DNA of 64,000 nucleotides from Polaromonas sp. AET17H-212 (GCF_002379085.1 NZ_NBZW01000008.1:1-64000); one strand, 5' to 3'; numbered from the stretch's first letter, positions 17,791 through 28,069 are shown. Notes: a model not told the origin generated them from the letters alone. Translations and numbers: made by a program.

Positions 17791-17877
17791 GGGGCCGCGG
17801 GTCCGGCTTTGCCGGCCCGCAGGCGCAGCGCCCCCTCGGGGGGCAGCGACCCGCGCAGCGGCGGAGCGTGGGGGCCC
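17791..17877 (-). repeat. Stop-abutting GC-rich element B, copy 2
   Basis: Seen from the Bcr-type gene on the minus strand, the element starts right after the stop codon with GGGCCCCCACGCTCC, passes a GCCCCCCGAGGGGGC hairpin and a GCGGGCCGGC-AAA-GCCGGACCCGC hairpin, and ends in GGCCCCTGCTGG. It is in the same orientation relative to its gene as copies 1 and 3. Confidence 0.75.
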
Positions 17878-19107
17878 TTATTCATTCACCGCCCGGCCGA
17901 TCTCCGGCCAGCGGTGGTGCAGGTACAGCCAGGCCAGCAGGCCGATGCCCATCATCAGCAGCGACACGGCCGCCAGCGCCACGGTGGAGTGCATGATCAG
18001 CGGCGCGATCACGCCGGCGACGATGCCGTTGGCGGTCGAGCCGATGAAGGCCTGCAGCGACGAGGCCATGCCGCGCCGTTCGGGGTAGAGGTCCAGCACC
18101 AGCAGCGTCACCACCGGCACCATCAGCGCCCAGCCAAAGGCAAACACCGCAATCGGAAACAACGCCCAGGAGACATGGGCCTTGAACAGCAGGTTGGCCG
18201 CCAGGTTGAGCACCGCAATCACCAGCATGATGACAAAGCCGTGGCGGATCTGCTGCTTGGGCGCAATCTTGCCGGCCAGCCGGCCGCTGAGCCAGGCGCC
18301 GGCCATGATGCCGGCGATCGTCAGCACAAAAAACCAGAAAAATTCGGTCGGCGCCAGGTCCAGGTGGGAGCCCAGAAACTCGGGCGCCGCCAGCACGTAC
18401 AAAAACATGCCGTTGAAGGGCACGCCGCTGGCCAGCGCCAGCAGGAAAAAACGCGCGCTCGAACCCAGCTGCCAGTAGCCGCGCATCAGGTGTTTCACAT
18501 TGAAGGGTTGGCGCTGCGTGATGTGCAGGGTCTCGGGCAGCAGCTTGTAGTTGGCGGTCCAGAGCAGCACGCCAATGCCGGTGAGGAACCAGAAAATCGC
18601 ATGCCAGTTCAGGTGCACAAACAACCAGCCGCCGATGATGGGCGCAATCGCCGGCGCCACGCCGAAATAAATCGTCACCTGGCTCATCACCTTCTGCGCC
18701 TGCGCCGGCGGGAACATGTCGCGGATCACGGCACGCGAAACCACGATGCCGGCACCGGTGGACAGGCCCTGCAGCGCCCGGAAAAACACCAGCTGGCTGA
18801 TGCTTTGCGACAGCGCGCAGCCGGCGGACGCGACGGTGAACATCGCGATGCCCCACAGCACCACCGGTCGGCGGCCGAAGCTGTCGGCCAGCGCCCCGTG
18901 AAACAGGTTCATGAAGGCAAAGCCGAACAGATAGGCCGACAGCGTCTGCTGCATCTCGACCGGCGTGGCGCCCAGCGAGCGCGCAATGCCTGAAAACGCC
19001 GGGATGTAGGTGTCGATGGAAAACGGCCCGAGCATGCCCAGCAGGGCCAGCAGCACCGCCAGGGCCCAGCGCGGCGCGCGCCAGAGCTGGCCGGCGTCGG
19101 GGTTCAT
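17878..19107 (-). CDS. bcr: Bcr/CflA-family multidrug efflux transporter
   Basis: 409-residue MFS permease with the Bcr/CflA features MLGPFSIDTYIPAFSGIARSLGA at the N-terminus (first helix), the loop motif GALADSFGRRPV and RALQGLSTGAGIVVSRAVIRD in helix 4-5. The family exports bicyclomycin, sulfonamides and chloramphenicol in other bacteria. Its stop codon directly abuts element B. The gene for the Na/Pi symporter lies 18 bp upstream of its start on the same strand, so they may share a transcript. Confidence 0.88.
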   Translation of the reverse strand: MNPDAGQLWRAPRWALAVLLALLGMLGPFSIDTYIPAFSGIARSLGATPVEMQQTLSAYLFGFAFMNLFHGALADSFGRRPVVLWGIAMFTVASAGCALSQSISQLVFFRALQGLSTGAGIVVSRAVIRDMFPPAQAQKVMSQVTIYFGVAPAIAPIIGGWLFVHLNWHAIFWFLTGIGVLLWTANYKLLPETLHITQRQPFNVKHLMRGYWQLGSSARFFLLALASGVPFNGMFLYVLAAPEFLGSHLDLAPTEFFWFFVLTIAGIMAGAWLSGRLAGKIAPKQQIRHGFVIMLVIAVLNLAANLLFKAHVSWALFPIAVFAFGWALMVPVVTLLVLDLYPERRGMASSLQAFIGSTANGIVAGVIAPLIMHSTVALAAVSLLMMGIGLLAWLYLHHRWPEIGRAVNE

Positions 19108-19125
19108 GCCGCGCGGGCTGGCCGC

Positions 19126-20790
19126 TCAGAGCAGCTCATCGGTCAGCACACCCTGACGCAGGCGGTTCGGTGCCAGGGCGCCGGCGGAGTCAAGGATGGG
19201 GTAGGCGATCGAGCAGATGTGCGAGTTGATGCGTTTCAAGTCACTGATCAAGTCGATATGCAGCGAGCTGGTCTCCATGCTCTGTGGCGTGTTGTCTGAC
19301 AGCCGGCCCAGGTGGGTGGTGGCGTAGGCGCGCTCCAGGTCGCGGAAACGCGCCTTTTCCTCCAGCAGTTTTTTTGCATCGCGCACATTGCCGTTCAGGA
19401 AAACGCTCATGCCCAGGCGCAGGTTGTCGAGCAGTCGCTGGTGCAGCTCGCAGATCTCGGCCATGCCGGCTTCCGAGAAGTTGCGTCCTGGCTTGATCTT
19501 CTTGTCCTCGATGTCGATCAGTACACGCTCGACGATGTCACCGATCTGCTCCATGTTGATGGTGAAGCTGATGATGTCGGTCCAGCGCCGGCTTTCCTCC
19601 TCGCCCAGGGCCTCGCGCGAGATCTTGGTCAGGTAATACTTGATGGCCGAATACAGCTCGTCCACTGTGTCGTCCATCTTGCGCAAGTCCTCGGCCAGCC
19701 GCAGGTCGTTGTGGCGGATCACATCCAGCACACCGGCCAGCATGCTTTCGACCACGTCGGCTTGGTGCAGCGCTTCGCGGGCGGCGCAGGAGATGGCGAG
19801 GGACGGTGTGGCCAGCGCCGTCGGGTCCAGGTGGTGCGGCCGGCCGCCGGCGGCACCGCCCTTGACCGGACGCGGCAGGAGTTTTTCAACCCAGCGTGCC
19901 ACCACCTGCGTCGATGTGATGAACACCAGGCCGACCAGCACGTTGAACATCAGGTGAAACAGCACCACCGTGGTGGCCGTCTCGCCAAGAAAGGGCCGCA
20001 CATGGCGCAGCCACAGGCCGACCAAGGGCACGGCTGCGGCGACACCAAGCAGCTTGAAAAGGAAATTGCCCAGCGGCACCTGCCGCACTTCGATGGTCGA
20101 GCGGGCCGTGGTCAGCACCGCCAGCAGCCCGCTGCCGAGGTTGGCCCCCAGCACCAACCCCAGCGCCACGTCCAGCGGAATGACGCCCGAGGCCGCCAGG
20201 GTGGCCGTCAGCAGCACGATGGCCAGGCTGGAGTAGGACACCACGGCCAGCATCGCACCGACCGTGATCTCCAGCAGCAGGTCGCTGCTGAGCGTGCCCA
20301 GCAGGGCTTTGACGGCGGCGTTCGAGGTCAGCACCGCGGTCGAGTCCGTCACCAGGCGCAGCGCCAGCAGCATCAGCCCCAGGCCGATCAGGATGCGGCC
20401 GAAACGTCCGACATTGGTGGTCTGGCGTGAGATGAACAGCACCACGCCGGTGAAGATGAGCAGGGGCGAAAGCCAGGACAGGTCAAACGAGAACACCACG
20501 GCCATCAGGCTGGTGCCGATGTCGGCGCCCAGCATCACGGCCAGCGCCAGCGGCAGCGCGATCAGCCCCTGGCCGACAAAGGAGGAAACGATCAGCGAGG
20601 TGGCAGTGCTGGACTGCACCAATGCCGTCACGCCCAGACCCGACAGGGCGGCGGTGAAGCGGTTGCCTGCGCTGCGCGACAGCACGTGGCGCAAGTTGGC
20701 CCCGAACACGCGCAGGATGCCGGTCCGAACCAGGTGGGTGCCCCAGACCAGCAGCGCTATGGCGGCCAGCAAATTCAACAAATGCTTCAT
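19126..20790 (-). CDS. Na+/phosphate symporter family protein with PhoU-like C-terminal domain
   Basis: 554 residues. An N-terminal NptA/Na-Pi-II module with about eight helices has one canonical half-repeat (LVQSSTATSLIV and LGADIGTSL). The second half-repeat reads VVSYSSLAIVLLT and LGANLGSGLL, so the usual QSS motif is altered there. From about residue 350 a PhoU-like helical domain follows (DVVESMLAGVLDVIRH, MEQIGDIVERVL). This is the standard bacterial architecture, thought to import or export phosphate with sodium and to be gated by the PhoU domain. Confidence 0.88.
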   Translation of the reverse strand: MKHLLNLLAAIALLVWGTHLVRTGILRVFGANLRHVLSRSAGNRFTAALSGLGVTALVQSSTATSLIVSSFVGQGLIALPLALAVMLGADIGTSLMAVVFSFDLSWLSPLLIFTGVVLFISRQTTNVGRFGRILIGLGLMLLALRLVTDSTAVLTSNAAVKALLGTLSSDLLLEITVGAMLAVVSYSSLAIVLLTATLAASGVIPLDVALGLVLGANLGSGLLAVLTTARSTIEVRQVPLGNFLFKLLGVAAAVPLVGLWLRHVRPFLGETATTVVLFHLMFNVLVGLVFITSTQVVARWVEKLLPRPVKGGAAGGRPHHLDPTALATPSLAISCAAREALHQADVVESMLAGVLDVIRHNDLRLAEDLRKMDDTVDELYSAIKYYLTKISREALGEEESRRWTDIISFTINMEQIGDIVERVLIDIEDKKIKPGRNFSEAGMAEICELHQRLLDNLRLGMSVFLNGNVRDAKKLLEEKARFRDLERAYATTHLGRLSDNTPQSMETSSLHIDLISDLKRINSHICSIAYPILDSAGALAPNRLRQGVLTDELL

Positions 20791-20908
20791 AAGAGTGGAG
20801 GACCACTATAACGCCGGGGCGCGAAGGACCGGCGCTTTGCGGCGGGGGCCGTGCATTTTTCACCACGCTGCCCGTTGCAGGCAGGTGATGCGCAGGCTCA
20901 GGAAGCGC

Positions 20909-21412
20909 TTATTTCGCCTTCCGCACGCGCAGCAGTTCGTCCAGCACCAGGCAGATGGCCCCGACGGTGATGGCGCTGTCGGCCACGTTGAAGGCCGGGA
21001 AGTGCCAGCCGGCGTAGTGGAAGTCCAGGAAGTCGACCACATAGCCATGCAGCGTGCGGTCAATCACATTGCCGACCGCGCCGCCCAGAATGCAGGCCAG
21101 TGCAAAGGAAAACAGCTTTTGCCCCGGGTGCGACTTGAGCATCCACAGGATGAACAGCGCCGCCCCGATGCCGATGGCCGTGAAGAACCAGCGTTGCCAG
21201 CCCGACGCGGAAGCCAGGAAGGAAAACGCAGCGCCGGTGTTGTGCACCCGCACCACGTTGAAAAAGCTGGTGACATAGGTCGCGTCCCCGAGCTGGTAGT
21301 AGCCCAGGATCAGCACCTTGGTGAACTGGTCGGCAATCAGCAGGATCAGTGCCAGGCCCAGCCAGGGCAGCAAGCTGGTGGAGGTGGTGCGGAGGGTGGT
21401 CGTGGCCATCAT
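20909..21412 (-). CDS. lspA: Lipoprotein signal peptidase (signal peptidase II)
   Basis: 167-residue inner-membrane aspartyl protease that removes signal peptides from diacylglyceryl prolipoproteins. Four hydrophobic helices are visible. The catalytic aspartates lie in the conserved NVIDR (Asp118) and FNVADS (Asp145) motifs. Its ATG overlaps the ileS stop by 4 bp (ATGA), so translation is coupled. The ribF-ileS-lspA order is conserved in Proteobacteria. Confidence 0.97.
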   Translation of the reverse strand: MMATTTLRTTSTSLLPWLGLALILLIADQFTKVLILGYYQLGDATYVTSFFNVVRVHNTGAAFSFLASASGWQRWFFTAIGIGAALFILWMLKSHPGQKLFSFALACILGGAVGNVIDRTLHGYVVDFLDFHYAGWHFPAFNVADSAITVGAICLVLDELLRVRKAK

Positions 21413-24228
21413 GCAAATTTCCTGTCTTCACCCGCGCCGTAGAGATTGCTGGTGCAGCGCCCGCAAATCGTCGGGTGCGCAGCATCGTGGCCGACGTCGT
21501 CCCGGTAATGCCAGCAACGTTCGCATTTGACGGCGGAACTGGCTTCGGTTTTGATGGATTGTGCGCCTCCAGCTATTAAATCAATAGCGGAGGTGATGAA
21601 GACAAACTTCAAATCATCGCCCAGGCTGGCCAGCAATGCGTGGTCGTCGGCGGTGACTTCCAGGGTCACTTTGGCCTGCAGCGATGAGCCGACCTTGCCG
21701 TCCGCGCGCAGGGCCTCGATGTCCTTGTTGACCGCATCACGCAGTTCGCGGATGCGTGTCCATTTGGCCAGCAGGGCCGCATCGGGCGCGGCCAGGTCGG
21801 CATAGGTTTCCATGAAGATGGACTCCGAACTGCCGAACACCGTCCAGGCTTCTTCTGCCGTGAAGCTCAGGAAAGGCGCCATCCAGCGCAGCATCGCATG
21901 GGTGATCTGGTGCAGCGCGGTCTGCGCGCTGCGCCTGGCCAGCGACTTCGGCGCCGTGGTGTACAGCCGGTCTTTCAGGATGTCGAGGTAGAAGGAGCCC
22001 AGGTCCTCGCTGCAGTAGATCTGCAGTTTGGAGACCACCGGGTGGAACTCGTACACCTCGTAATGCGCCAGGATGTCGGCCTGCAGCTGGGCCGCACGGC
22101 TCAGCGCGTAACGGTCGATCTCCAGCATCTGTTCAAACGGCACGGCGTCCGTCGCCGGTTCGAAGTCGCTGACATTGGCCAGCAGAAAACGCAGCGTGTT
22201 GCGGATGCGGCGGTAGGCATCGACCACCCGAGCCAGGATCTTGTCGTCAATGGCCAGGTCGCCCGAGTAGTCGGTCGAGGCGCACCACAGGCGGATGATT
22301 TCGGCGCCCAGCTTGCCCGACACTTCCTGCGGTGCCACCACATTGCCTTCGCTCTTGCTCATCTTGCGGCCCTTGCCGTCCACCGTGAAGCCGTGGGTCA
22401 GCAGGCCCTTGTAGGGCGCGTGGTCGTACATGGCGCACGAGGTGAGCAGCGACGAGTGGAACCAGCCGCGGTGCTGGTCGTGGCCTTCGAGGTACAGGTC
22501 GGCCGGCCAGGCGGACTGGTCAGCATGGCTGCGCCTGAGCACGTGGAAATGCGTGGTGCCCGAGTCGAACCAGACGTCGAGGATGTCGGTGCTCTTGAGG
22601 TAGTCGGGGGCATCGGCGCCGATGATGGACTCGGCGCTGGCCTTGCTCCAGGCCTCGATGCCGCCGGCCTCCACCATGGCGGCGGCCTGGTCCATGATTT
22701 CCATGGTGCGCGGGTGCAGCTCGCCGGTGGCGGTGTGGATGAAAAACGGCAGGGGCACGCCCCAGTTGCGCTGGCGGCTGATGCACCAGTCGGGCCGGCC
22801 GGCAATCATGTCGCGCAGGCGGGTTTTGCCGTTTTCCGGGTAGAAGCTGGTTTCCTCGATCGCGTCCAGCGCCAGCTGGCGCAGGGTGCGCGGCGCCTTG
22901 TCCTTGGTGAACACGCCTTCGCCCTCGTCCATGCGGATGAACCACTGGGCCGCGGCACGGTAGATCACCGGCGTCTTGTGGCGCCAGCAATGCGGGTAGC
23001 TGTGCACGATGTCATGCGTCGAAAACAGGCGGCCGGCGTCGCGCAGGGCCTCGATCACCAGCGGCGCGGCTTTCCAGATGTTCAGCCCGCCGAACAGCGG
23101 CAGCTCATCGACGTAACGGCCGTTGCCCTGCACCGGGTTCAGGATGTCGTCGTAGGCAATGCCATTGGCCACGCAGGAGTTGAAGTCTTCCACGCCGTAG
23201 GCAGGCGAGGAATGCACGATGCCGGTGCCGTCGTCAGCGGTCGCGTAGTCGGCCAGGAAGACCGGGCTCAGGCGCCGGTAGCCGGCATCCACCTCGTACA
23301 GCGGATGTTTGAAATTGATCAGCGCCAGCTGTTTGCCGGTGGTGGTGGCCAGCACGGTGCCGGTGAGCTGGTAACGCTCCATGCACTTGTCTACCAGCAC
23401 CGAGGCCAGCAACAAAATGCCGCGTTCGGTATCGACCAGCGCGTACTCGAGCTCGGGGTTCAGGTTCAGCGCCTGGTTGGCCGGGATGGTCCACGCGGTG
23501 GTTGTCCAGATCACCGCGAACGCGTCTTTGGCCAGGCTTTTCAGGCCAAAGGCCGTGGCCAGTTTTTCCGGCTCGGCGCACTGGAAACCAACGTCCAGCG
23601 TCTGCGATTTCTTGTCGGCGTATTCGATCTCGAACTCGGCCAGCGAGGAGCCGCAGTCAAAACACCAGTAGACAGGCTTGAGGCCGCGGTACACAAAACC
23701 GCGTTCCATGATGCGTTTGAGCGCGCGGATCTCATCGGCTTCGTTGCCGAAGTCCATGGTGCGGTAGGGATGGGCCCAGTCGCCGATCAGTCCCAGGCGT
23801 TTGAAGTCGGCCATCTGGCCGGCGATCTGCTCGGTGGCAAAGGCGCGGCTTTTGGCCTGCACCTCATCGCGTGGAAGATTGCGGCCATGCAGCTTTTCGA
23901 TGGCGTTTTCGATCGGCAGGCCGTGGCAGTCCCAGCCCGGCACATACACGGCGTCCAGCCCCTTGAGCTGGCGCGCCTTGACGATCATGTCCTTGAGAAT
24001 CTTGTTGGCCGCATGGCCGATGTGGATCTGGCCGTTGGCATACGGCGGGCCGTCGTGCAGCACAAACTTCGGCTTGCCAGCGCGTACGTCGCGCAGCTTT
24101 TTGTAGATGCCCTTGTCGTCCCATTCCTTGACCCAGCCGGCTTCGCGTTTGGGCAGGTCGCCGCGCATGGGGAATGGCGTGTCGGGCAGGTTCAGGGTGC
24201 TGCGGTAATCGGTTTTGTTGTCGGACAT
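21409..24228 (-). CDS. ileS: Isoleucyl-tRNA synthetase
   Basis: 939-residue class I aminoacyl-tRNA synthetase charging tRNA-Ile. The HIGH signature is at residues 69-72, KMSKS at 622-626, the editing CP1 domain lies between them, and the C-terminal zinc finger has KCERCWHY and CGRC pairs. Length is normal. A dispersed dyad repeat lies just before the zinc finger (codons about 881-900, [20 protein letters not shown]). The reading frame is intact and the local length looks normal, so the site appears to be a tolerated sequence change. It overlaps lspA by 4 bp; ribF is 108 bp upstream. Confidence 0.98.
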   Translation of the reverse strand: MSDNKTDYRSTLNLPDTPFPMRGDLPKREAGWVKEWDDKGIYKKLRDVRAGKPKFVLHDGPPYANGQIHIGHAANKILKDMIVKARQLKGLDAVYVPGWDCHGLPIENAIEKLHGRNLPRDEVQAKSRAFATEQIAGQMADFKRLGLIGDWAHPYRTMDFGNEADEIRALKRIMERGFVYRGLKPVYWCFDCGSSLAEFEIEYADKKSQTLDVGFQCAEPEKLATAFGLKSLAKDAFAVIWTTTAWTIPANQALNLNPELEYALVDTERGILLLASVLVDKCMERYQLTGTVLATTTGKQLALINFKHPLYEVDAGYRRLSPVFLADYATADDGTGIVHSSPAYGVEDFNSCVANGIAYDDILNPVQGNGRYVDELPLFGGLNIWKAAPLVIEALRDAGRLFSTHDIVHSYPHCWRHKTPVIYRAAAQWFIRMDEGEGVFTKDKAPRTLRQLALDAIEETSFYPENGKTRLRDMIAGRPDWCISRQRNWGVPLPFFIHTATGELHPRTMEIMDQAAAMVEAGGIEAWSKASAESIIGADAPDYLKSTDILDVWFDSGTTHFHVLRRSHADQSAWPADLYLEGHDQHRGWFHSSLLTSCAMYDHAPYKGLLTHGFTVDGKGRKMSKSEGNVVAPQEVSGKLGAEIIRLWCASTDYSGDLAIDDKILARVVDAYRRIRNTLRFLLANVSDFEPATDAVPFEQMLEIDRYALSRAAQLQADILAHYEVYEFHPVVSKLQIYCSEDLGSFYLDILKDRLYTTAPKSLARRSAQTALHQITHAMLRWMAPFLSFTAEEAWTVFGSSESIFMETYADLAAPDAALLAKWTRIRELRDAVNKDIEALRADGKVGSSLQAKVTLEVTADDHALLASLGDDLKFVFITSAIDLIAGGAQSIKTEASSAVKCERCWHYRDDVGHDAAHPTICGRCTSNLYGAGEDRKFA
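21530..21588 (-). repeat. Dispersed dyad repeat A, copy 4 (inside ileS)
   Basis: Core GCTATTAAATCAATAGC at 21572-21588, flanked by CCTCC and GGAGG so the dyad extends outward. The arm runs to lower coordinates. In ileS it encodes Ala-Ile-Asp-Leu-Ile-Ala. Confidence 0.7.
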
Positions 24229-24336
24229 GGGATGCTTTTGTTGAAGCGGCTTGATGAGGCCAAGCCGCCGGAATACGGGTCGGGAAGAAAGCCGTGCGCC
24301 GGGAGGGAGGGGCGGGGCCAGAGGCGACGAGATCGT

Positions 24337-25371
24337 CTAAATTCGGTCGCGCGTGGTCTGGCGGCTGGTTTCCGTGTGCATGGAGGCTGAAAATGACTTC
24401 GCGGCCTCGGCAAAAAACGCCCGCGCATCGTCGCAGTCCCGGGCAATCCCCGCCTTGAGGCTGTCCAGACCGTCGTATTTCAGTTCGTCGTGCAGTTTGT
24501 GTCGCAGTTCCACCCGGATGATTTTACCGTATGCCTCCTCCAGCCCCAAGCCGGCGGGCCAGGCCAGGCAATGGGTCTCCAGCAGCACGCGTCCGCCATT
24601 GACGTCGGCGGGGTCCAGCGAGGGCCGGATGCCCAGGTTGGCCACACCGGGCAGGGGCTGCTCCGACAGGCCGAACACCTGCACCGCAAAAATCCCGCTG
24701 GCGGCCGGCTTCCAGTGGGAAAAGCGCAGGTTCAGGGTGCGAAAACCCAGGTCGCGCCCGAGCTTGCGGCCATGCACCACATGGCCGGAAATGCTGTAAG
24801 GCCGGCCCAGCAGGCTCGCCACCCGTGTCATTTGCCCCTGGGCCAGGGCTTCACGGACGGCCGAACTCGACACGCGCGTATTGCTCACTTCATAACTGTT
24901 CATGCGGGCCACGTCAAAACCCAGCCGCTCGCCGGCGGCATCGAGCATGGCGTAGTCGCCGGCGCGTTTGGCACCAAAGCGGAAGTCGTCGCCCACCAGC
25001 ACGTAACGCACGCCCAAACCTTTGACCAGCACGTCTTCGATGAAGGCCTGGGCCGGCTGGGCCGCCAGCCGCGCGTTGAAGGGCAGCACCACACACTGGT
25101 CGATGCCGCAACGCGCCAGCTCGGTCAGCTTGTCGCGCAGCGTGGCGATACGCGCCGGCGCCAGTTCGGGCTTGCGCGCCACGGCGGCGAAGTAGTCGCG
25201 CGGATGGGGCTCGAAACTCATCACGCAGCTGGGCACGCCGCGGTGCTGCGCCTCGTTTTTCAGCAGCGCCAGCATAGCCTGGTGGCCGCGGTGCACGCCA
25301 TCGAAGTTGCCAATCGTCAGCGCGCACTGCGTCGCCAACTGGGGGTGCTGGTAGCCGCGGAAAACTTTCAT
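24337..25371 (-). CDS. ribF: Bifunctional riboflavin kinase/FAD synthetase
   Basis: 344 residues. The N-terminal FAD synthetase (nucleotidyltransferase) domain has GNFDGVHRGHQ (about residues 22-32), and the GVRYVLVGDDFRFGAKRAGD and VSSSAVREAL segments. The riboflavin kinase domain follows from about residue 185 (LLGRPYSISGHVVHG, LGFRTLNL, TNG-type region). It converts riboflavin to FMN and FAD. It leads the ribF-ileS-lspA cluster. Confidence 0.97.
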   Translation of the reverse strand: MKVFRGYQHPQLATQCALTIGNFDGVHRGHQAMLALLKNEAQHRGVPSCVMSFEPHPRDYFAAVARKPELAPARIATLRDKLTELARCGIDQCVVLPFNARLAAQPAQAFIEDVLVKGLGVRYVLVGDDFRFGAKRAGDYAMLDAAGERLGFDVARMNSYEVSNTRVSSSAVREALAQGQMTRVASLLGRPYSISGHVVHGRKLGRDLGFRTLNLRFSHWKPAASGIFAVQVFGLSEQPLPGVANLGIRPSLDPADVNGGRVLLETHCLAWPAGLGLEEAYGKIIRVELRHKLHDELKYDGLDSLKAGIARDCDDARAFFAEAAKSFSASMHTETSRQTTRDRI

Positions 25372-25531
25372 GCTGCCAATTATCGTTTTAATAGCGCCTC
25401 GGGTCGGCTGGATGGGGCTGGAGAGCTGAAAAGGGGGATTGCCCCGGCTTTGTCATGAATTCGCTGTATATTGATGGTTCAAGCAATTTGAGTCCGGTTT
25501 CCATGCGTTTTTTTAAATGTTGGAGGTTCGT

Positions 25532-26089
25532 TTGAAGGTCTTGAAACTCTCAGCCCAGGGGTTGCCGCAATCGTGGATCAGCCTTGAACAAGCCGTGCTG
25601 CACTATGCCTCGGATGAAGTGCGCTGGGAGATGGGTGCGCAGGTGGCCACGTTTCACGGCGGCCACAATGCCATCACCGGCAACCAGTCGATCATCACCG
25701 TCAACAGCATCATCGGCACCAAGGGCGTGCCCAACATCAACCCCTTCGACCTCAAGCCCGGGCTGACCAACAGCAAGCTGTTTGCCCGTGACCGCAATGT
25801 GTGCGCCTACTGCGGCGACCATTTCCACGAGGAAGACCTGACCCGCGAGCACATCATCCCGTTTGCACAGAACGGCATCGACACCTGGATGAACGTGGTC
25901 ACGGCCTGCCGCGCCTGCAACCACCGCAAGAGCAGCCGCACCCCCGAACAGGCCCACATGCCGCTGCTCTACACCCCGTATGTTCCCAGCCTGTGGGAAG
26001 ACTTCATCCTGCGCAACCGCCGCATCCTGGCGGACCAGATGGAGTTCTTGATGGCGCATGTGCCGAGGACGTCGCGGCTGCTGGTTTGA
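25532..26089 (+). CDS. HNH endonuclease
   Basis: 185-residue protein with a complete HNH core: CAYCGDHF, LTREHIIPFAQNG, NVVTACRACNHRK, giving two CxxC zinc pairs and the catalytic His. I chose the TTG at 25532 because a strong ribosome site GGAGG sits at 25522-25526. The ATG at 25517 lies ahead of that site, and the family start I recall is MKVLKLSAQG, which corresponds to this TTG. Proteins of this type are widespread single genes in Burkholderiales; the biological role is not established. A second, smaller HNH gene follows 97 bp downstream. Confidence 0.85.
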   Translation: MKVLKLSAQGLPQSWISLEQAVLHYASDEVRWEMGAQVATFHGGHNAITGNQSIITVNSIIGTKGVPNINPFDLKPGLTNSKLFARDRNVCAYCGDHFHEEDLTREHIIPFAQNGIDTWMNVVTACRACNHRKSSRTPEQAHMPLLYTPYVPSLWEDFILRNRRILADQMEFLMAHVPRTSRLLV

Positions 26090-26186
26090 GCGTGGCAGTC
26101 CGCGCCTCCCAGCGCCTGCAGCACATCTGACCGCTGAAAAAATGGAAATCAATTGCCGTCATGCGAATGACCCAAGCAGGTGCTAG

Positions 26187-26513
26187 GTGAACCGCTGGAA
26201 CATCCCCGTTTGGCTGGAGGAAGAAGTCCTTGCGCGAGATTCGTCATGCGTCTATTGCAGAGGCGACTTTTCGCTTCCAAGCACCTTGCGTGGGGCCAAG
26301 CCCTCCTGGGAGCACATCGTCAACGACGCAAAGATCGTCACTCGCCAAAACATCGCCAGATGCTGCATGTCATGCAACGCAAGTAAGGGCGCAAAAGATT
26401 TGCGGGCTTGGCTTGCGTCAGGCTATTGCAGACACAAAGCCATAGCCGAATATTCCGTTGCCCGGGTCGTGCGAGAAGCGCTGTCCACTTCTCTATCGGA
26501 CGCAGGCGCCTGA
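26187..26513 (+). CDS. Small HNH-type nuclease
   Basis: 108 residues starting at GTG 26187. CVYCRGDF, then PSWEHIVND, then NIARCCMSCNASKG give two CxxC pairs with His and Asn in HNH positions. It is much shorter than its neighbour and its codon usage looks less GC-biased, which may indicate acquisition. It could be a stand-alone nuclease or an antiphage component. No partner methylase or toxin gene is nearby. Function unassigned. Confidence 0.7.
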   Translation: MNRWNIPVWLEEEVLARDSSCVYCRGDFSLPSTLRGAKPSWEHIVNDAKIVTRQNIARCCMSCNASKGAKDLRAWLASGYCRHKAIAEYSVARVVREALSTSLSDAGA

Positions 26514-26619
26514 TCCGCTCGGGTCCAACGCCAGATCGCACGCATCACGCAGGTGGCCGAAGCGCCTGTCTCCCTGCTGGCCGGTTTGAGCGTATTTGCA
26601 GGCAAGCGCCTCAAAAAAA

Positions 26620-27999
26620 CTAGTGAGTCAGCTCCAGCACCACCAGGTGCCCGTCCGCCATAGGCCAGGTCCGCCCAGTGATCTTCTCGCCATTGAACTC
26701 CGCCGAAATCGGGCGAACACCGTTCTGGCTCAGGTTGATCTTTGAGCTGGACACGCCCGCGCCCGCGGGCGGCACGCCCGGCAGGGCCTTGCCGTCGAAT
26801 GACATCTTGTCGCGCATCGCGTCGAAGTAGCCGCGTGGCCGCGTCAGCGTGATGCTGGACTTGGCACTTTTGTCGGCGTCGGCCGGGCGGTCGGCGCGCA
26901 GGTGGATGAGGTTGCTGGAGCGCGGGAAGGGGCTGCGGTAGATGTGGGTGGTGGCATACCCTGGCGCGCTGATGACAAACTCATATTGCGTGCCGGACTG
27001 GGCGTTGAAGGGCCCCCAGACGCCGTCGGCGCCCACGGTTTTGTTGTGCACCGCGTTGCCCACGCGTGCGCCGGTGGCCGCGTCGGTGGCGTAGACCGCG
27101 AGTTGCGCGCCGGGCAACGGCAGGTTGTTCGAATAGTTGCCCGACGCCGGGTCGGTGGGCCGCAGGCCCAGGCCGGTGATCTTGCCGTTCAGCACCAGCG
27201 GTGAGTTGGGCTGGATGGCGGTGGACTGCGGCGCCCGGCCGGTGATGAAACGGTAGGTCGCCTCGAACGCCGCCGGTGAAAACGAGGTCTCGCGGTGGTC
27301 GACGCGCGCCAGCACGATATTGGTCGCGCCCTTGAGGGCCGGGCCCTCGAAGCTGACGTTGGTCGGTGTGCCTTTGGCGCCTATCCACACGCCGTCGGGC
27401 TGGGCGAACTTGTCGTTGTTGTCCGAGCGCAGGGTCAGCCACTTGACCGGCCCGGTGACTTCGTCGCCGGCGGCGTTTTTCGGGGCGTTGAGGGCGGTCA
27501 GAAAGGCACCGGTGCCGGAGAACTCATTGGCTTCGCGGAAACCCTTGATGGCCCAGACGCCGTGGTTGGGCGTGCCGCCCAGGATGGCGTGGCTCACGCG
27601 GCTGGCGCCGCCGCCGTTCTGGATGTAGTTGCGAATCGCATACCCACCGCGCGAGTTGCCGACCAGCACCACCTGCCGTGCGCCGGTGGCCTGCAACACT
27701 TTGTCTACTTCGGCCTTCAGGTAAGCCATGTGTTCCGCCGTCGAGGTGCGTCCCGGCTGGGCCTTGCCGTCTTCGTCGCGCGCCAACGGGTAAGGCAGGT
27801 CGATGGCATGCAGGCGTTCGCGTGGCCAGCCGTTGGACTCGAAGCGCCAGACCGTGCTTTGCCAGATGGAAGCGCTGTCGCCGTTGCCGTGCACAAACAC
27901 GATGGGCGGGTGTTCCCCGGATGGGGGCGTCGTGGCACAGCCGGCCAGCACCAGGCCGGTGGCAGCAAGCACGAGAAGAAGGCGGCGGTGCAGCATCAT
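26620..27999 (-). CDS. Lipoprotein alpha/beta-hydrolase (lipase/esterase-like)
   Basis: 459 residues with a lipoprotein signal peptide ending in a lipobox LAGC (Cys21). An alpha/beta-hydrolase domain follows, with the oxyanion segment FVHGNGD and a nucleophile elbow VGNSRGG (Ser116). The C-terminal half (from about residue 265) has beta-rich segments such as GAQLAVYATDAATGARVGN, suggesting an Ig-like or carboxypeptidase-regulatory-like domain. I chose ATG 27999; a TTG at 28014 would add five residues ahead of the signal peptide. Probably an outer-membrane-anchored esterase; substrate unknown. Confidence 0.8.
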   Translation of the reverse strand: MMLHRRLLLVLAATGLVLAGCATTPPSGEHPPIVFVHGNGDSASIWQSTVWRFESNGWPRERLHAIDLPYPLARDEDGKAQPGRTSTAEHMAYLKAEVDKVLQATGARQVVLVGNSRGGYAIRNYIQNGGGASRVSHAILGGTPNHGVWAIKGFREANEFSGTGAFLTALNAPKNAAGDEVTGPVKWLTLRSDNNDKFAQPDGVWIGAKGTPTNVSFEGPALKGATNIVLARVDHRETSFSPAAFEATYRFITGRAPQSTAIQPNSPLVLNGKITGLGLRPTDPASGNYSNNLPLPGAQLAVYATDAATGARVGNAVHNKTVGADGVWGPFNAQSGTQYEFVISAPGYATTHIYRSPFPRSSNLIHLRADRPADADKSAKSSITLTRPRGYFDAMRDKMSFDGKALPGVPPAGAGVSSSKINLSQNGVRPISAEFNGEKITGRTWPMADGHLVVLELTH

Positions 28000-28069
28000 G
28001 GGGTGTCTTCCCAAAGGTTTTAAAGGAGCTAGTGATTAAACGGCAGAGCTCAGTTTCTCAATACAAGCA

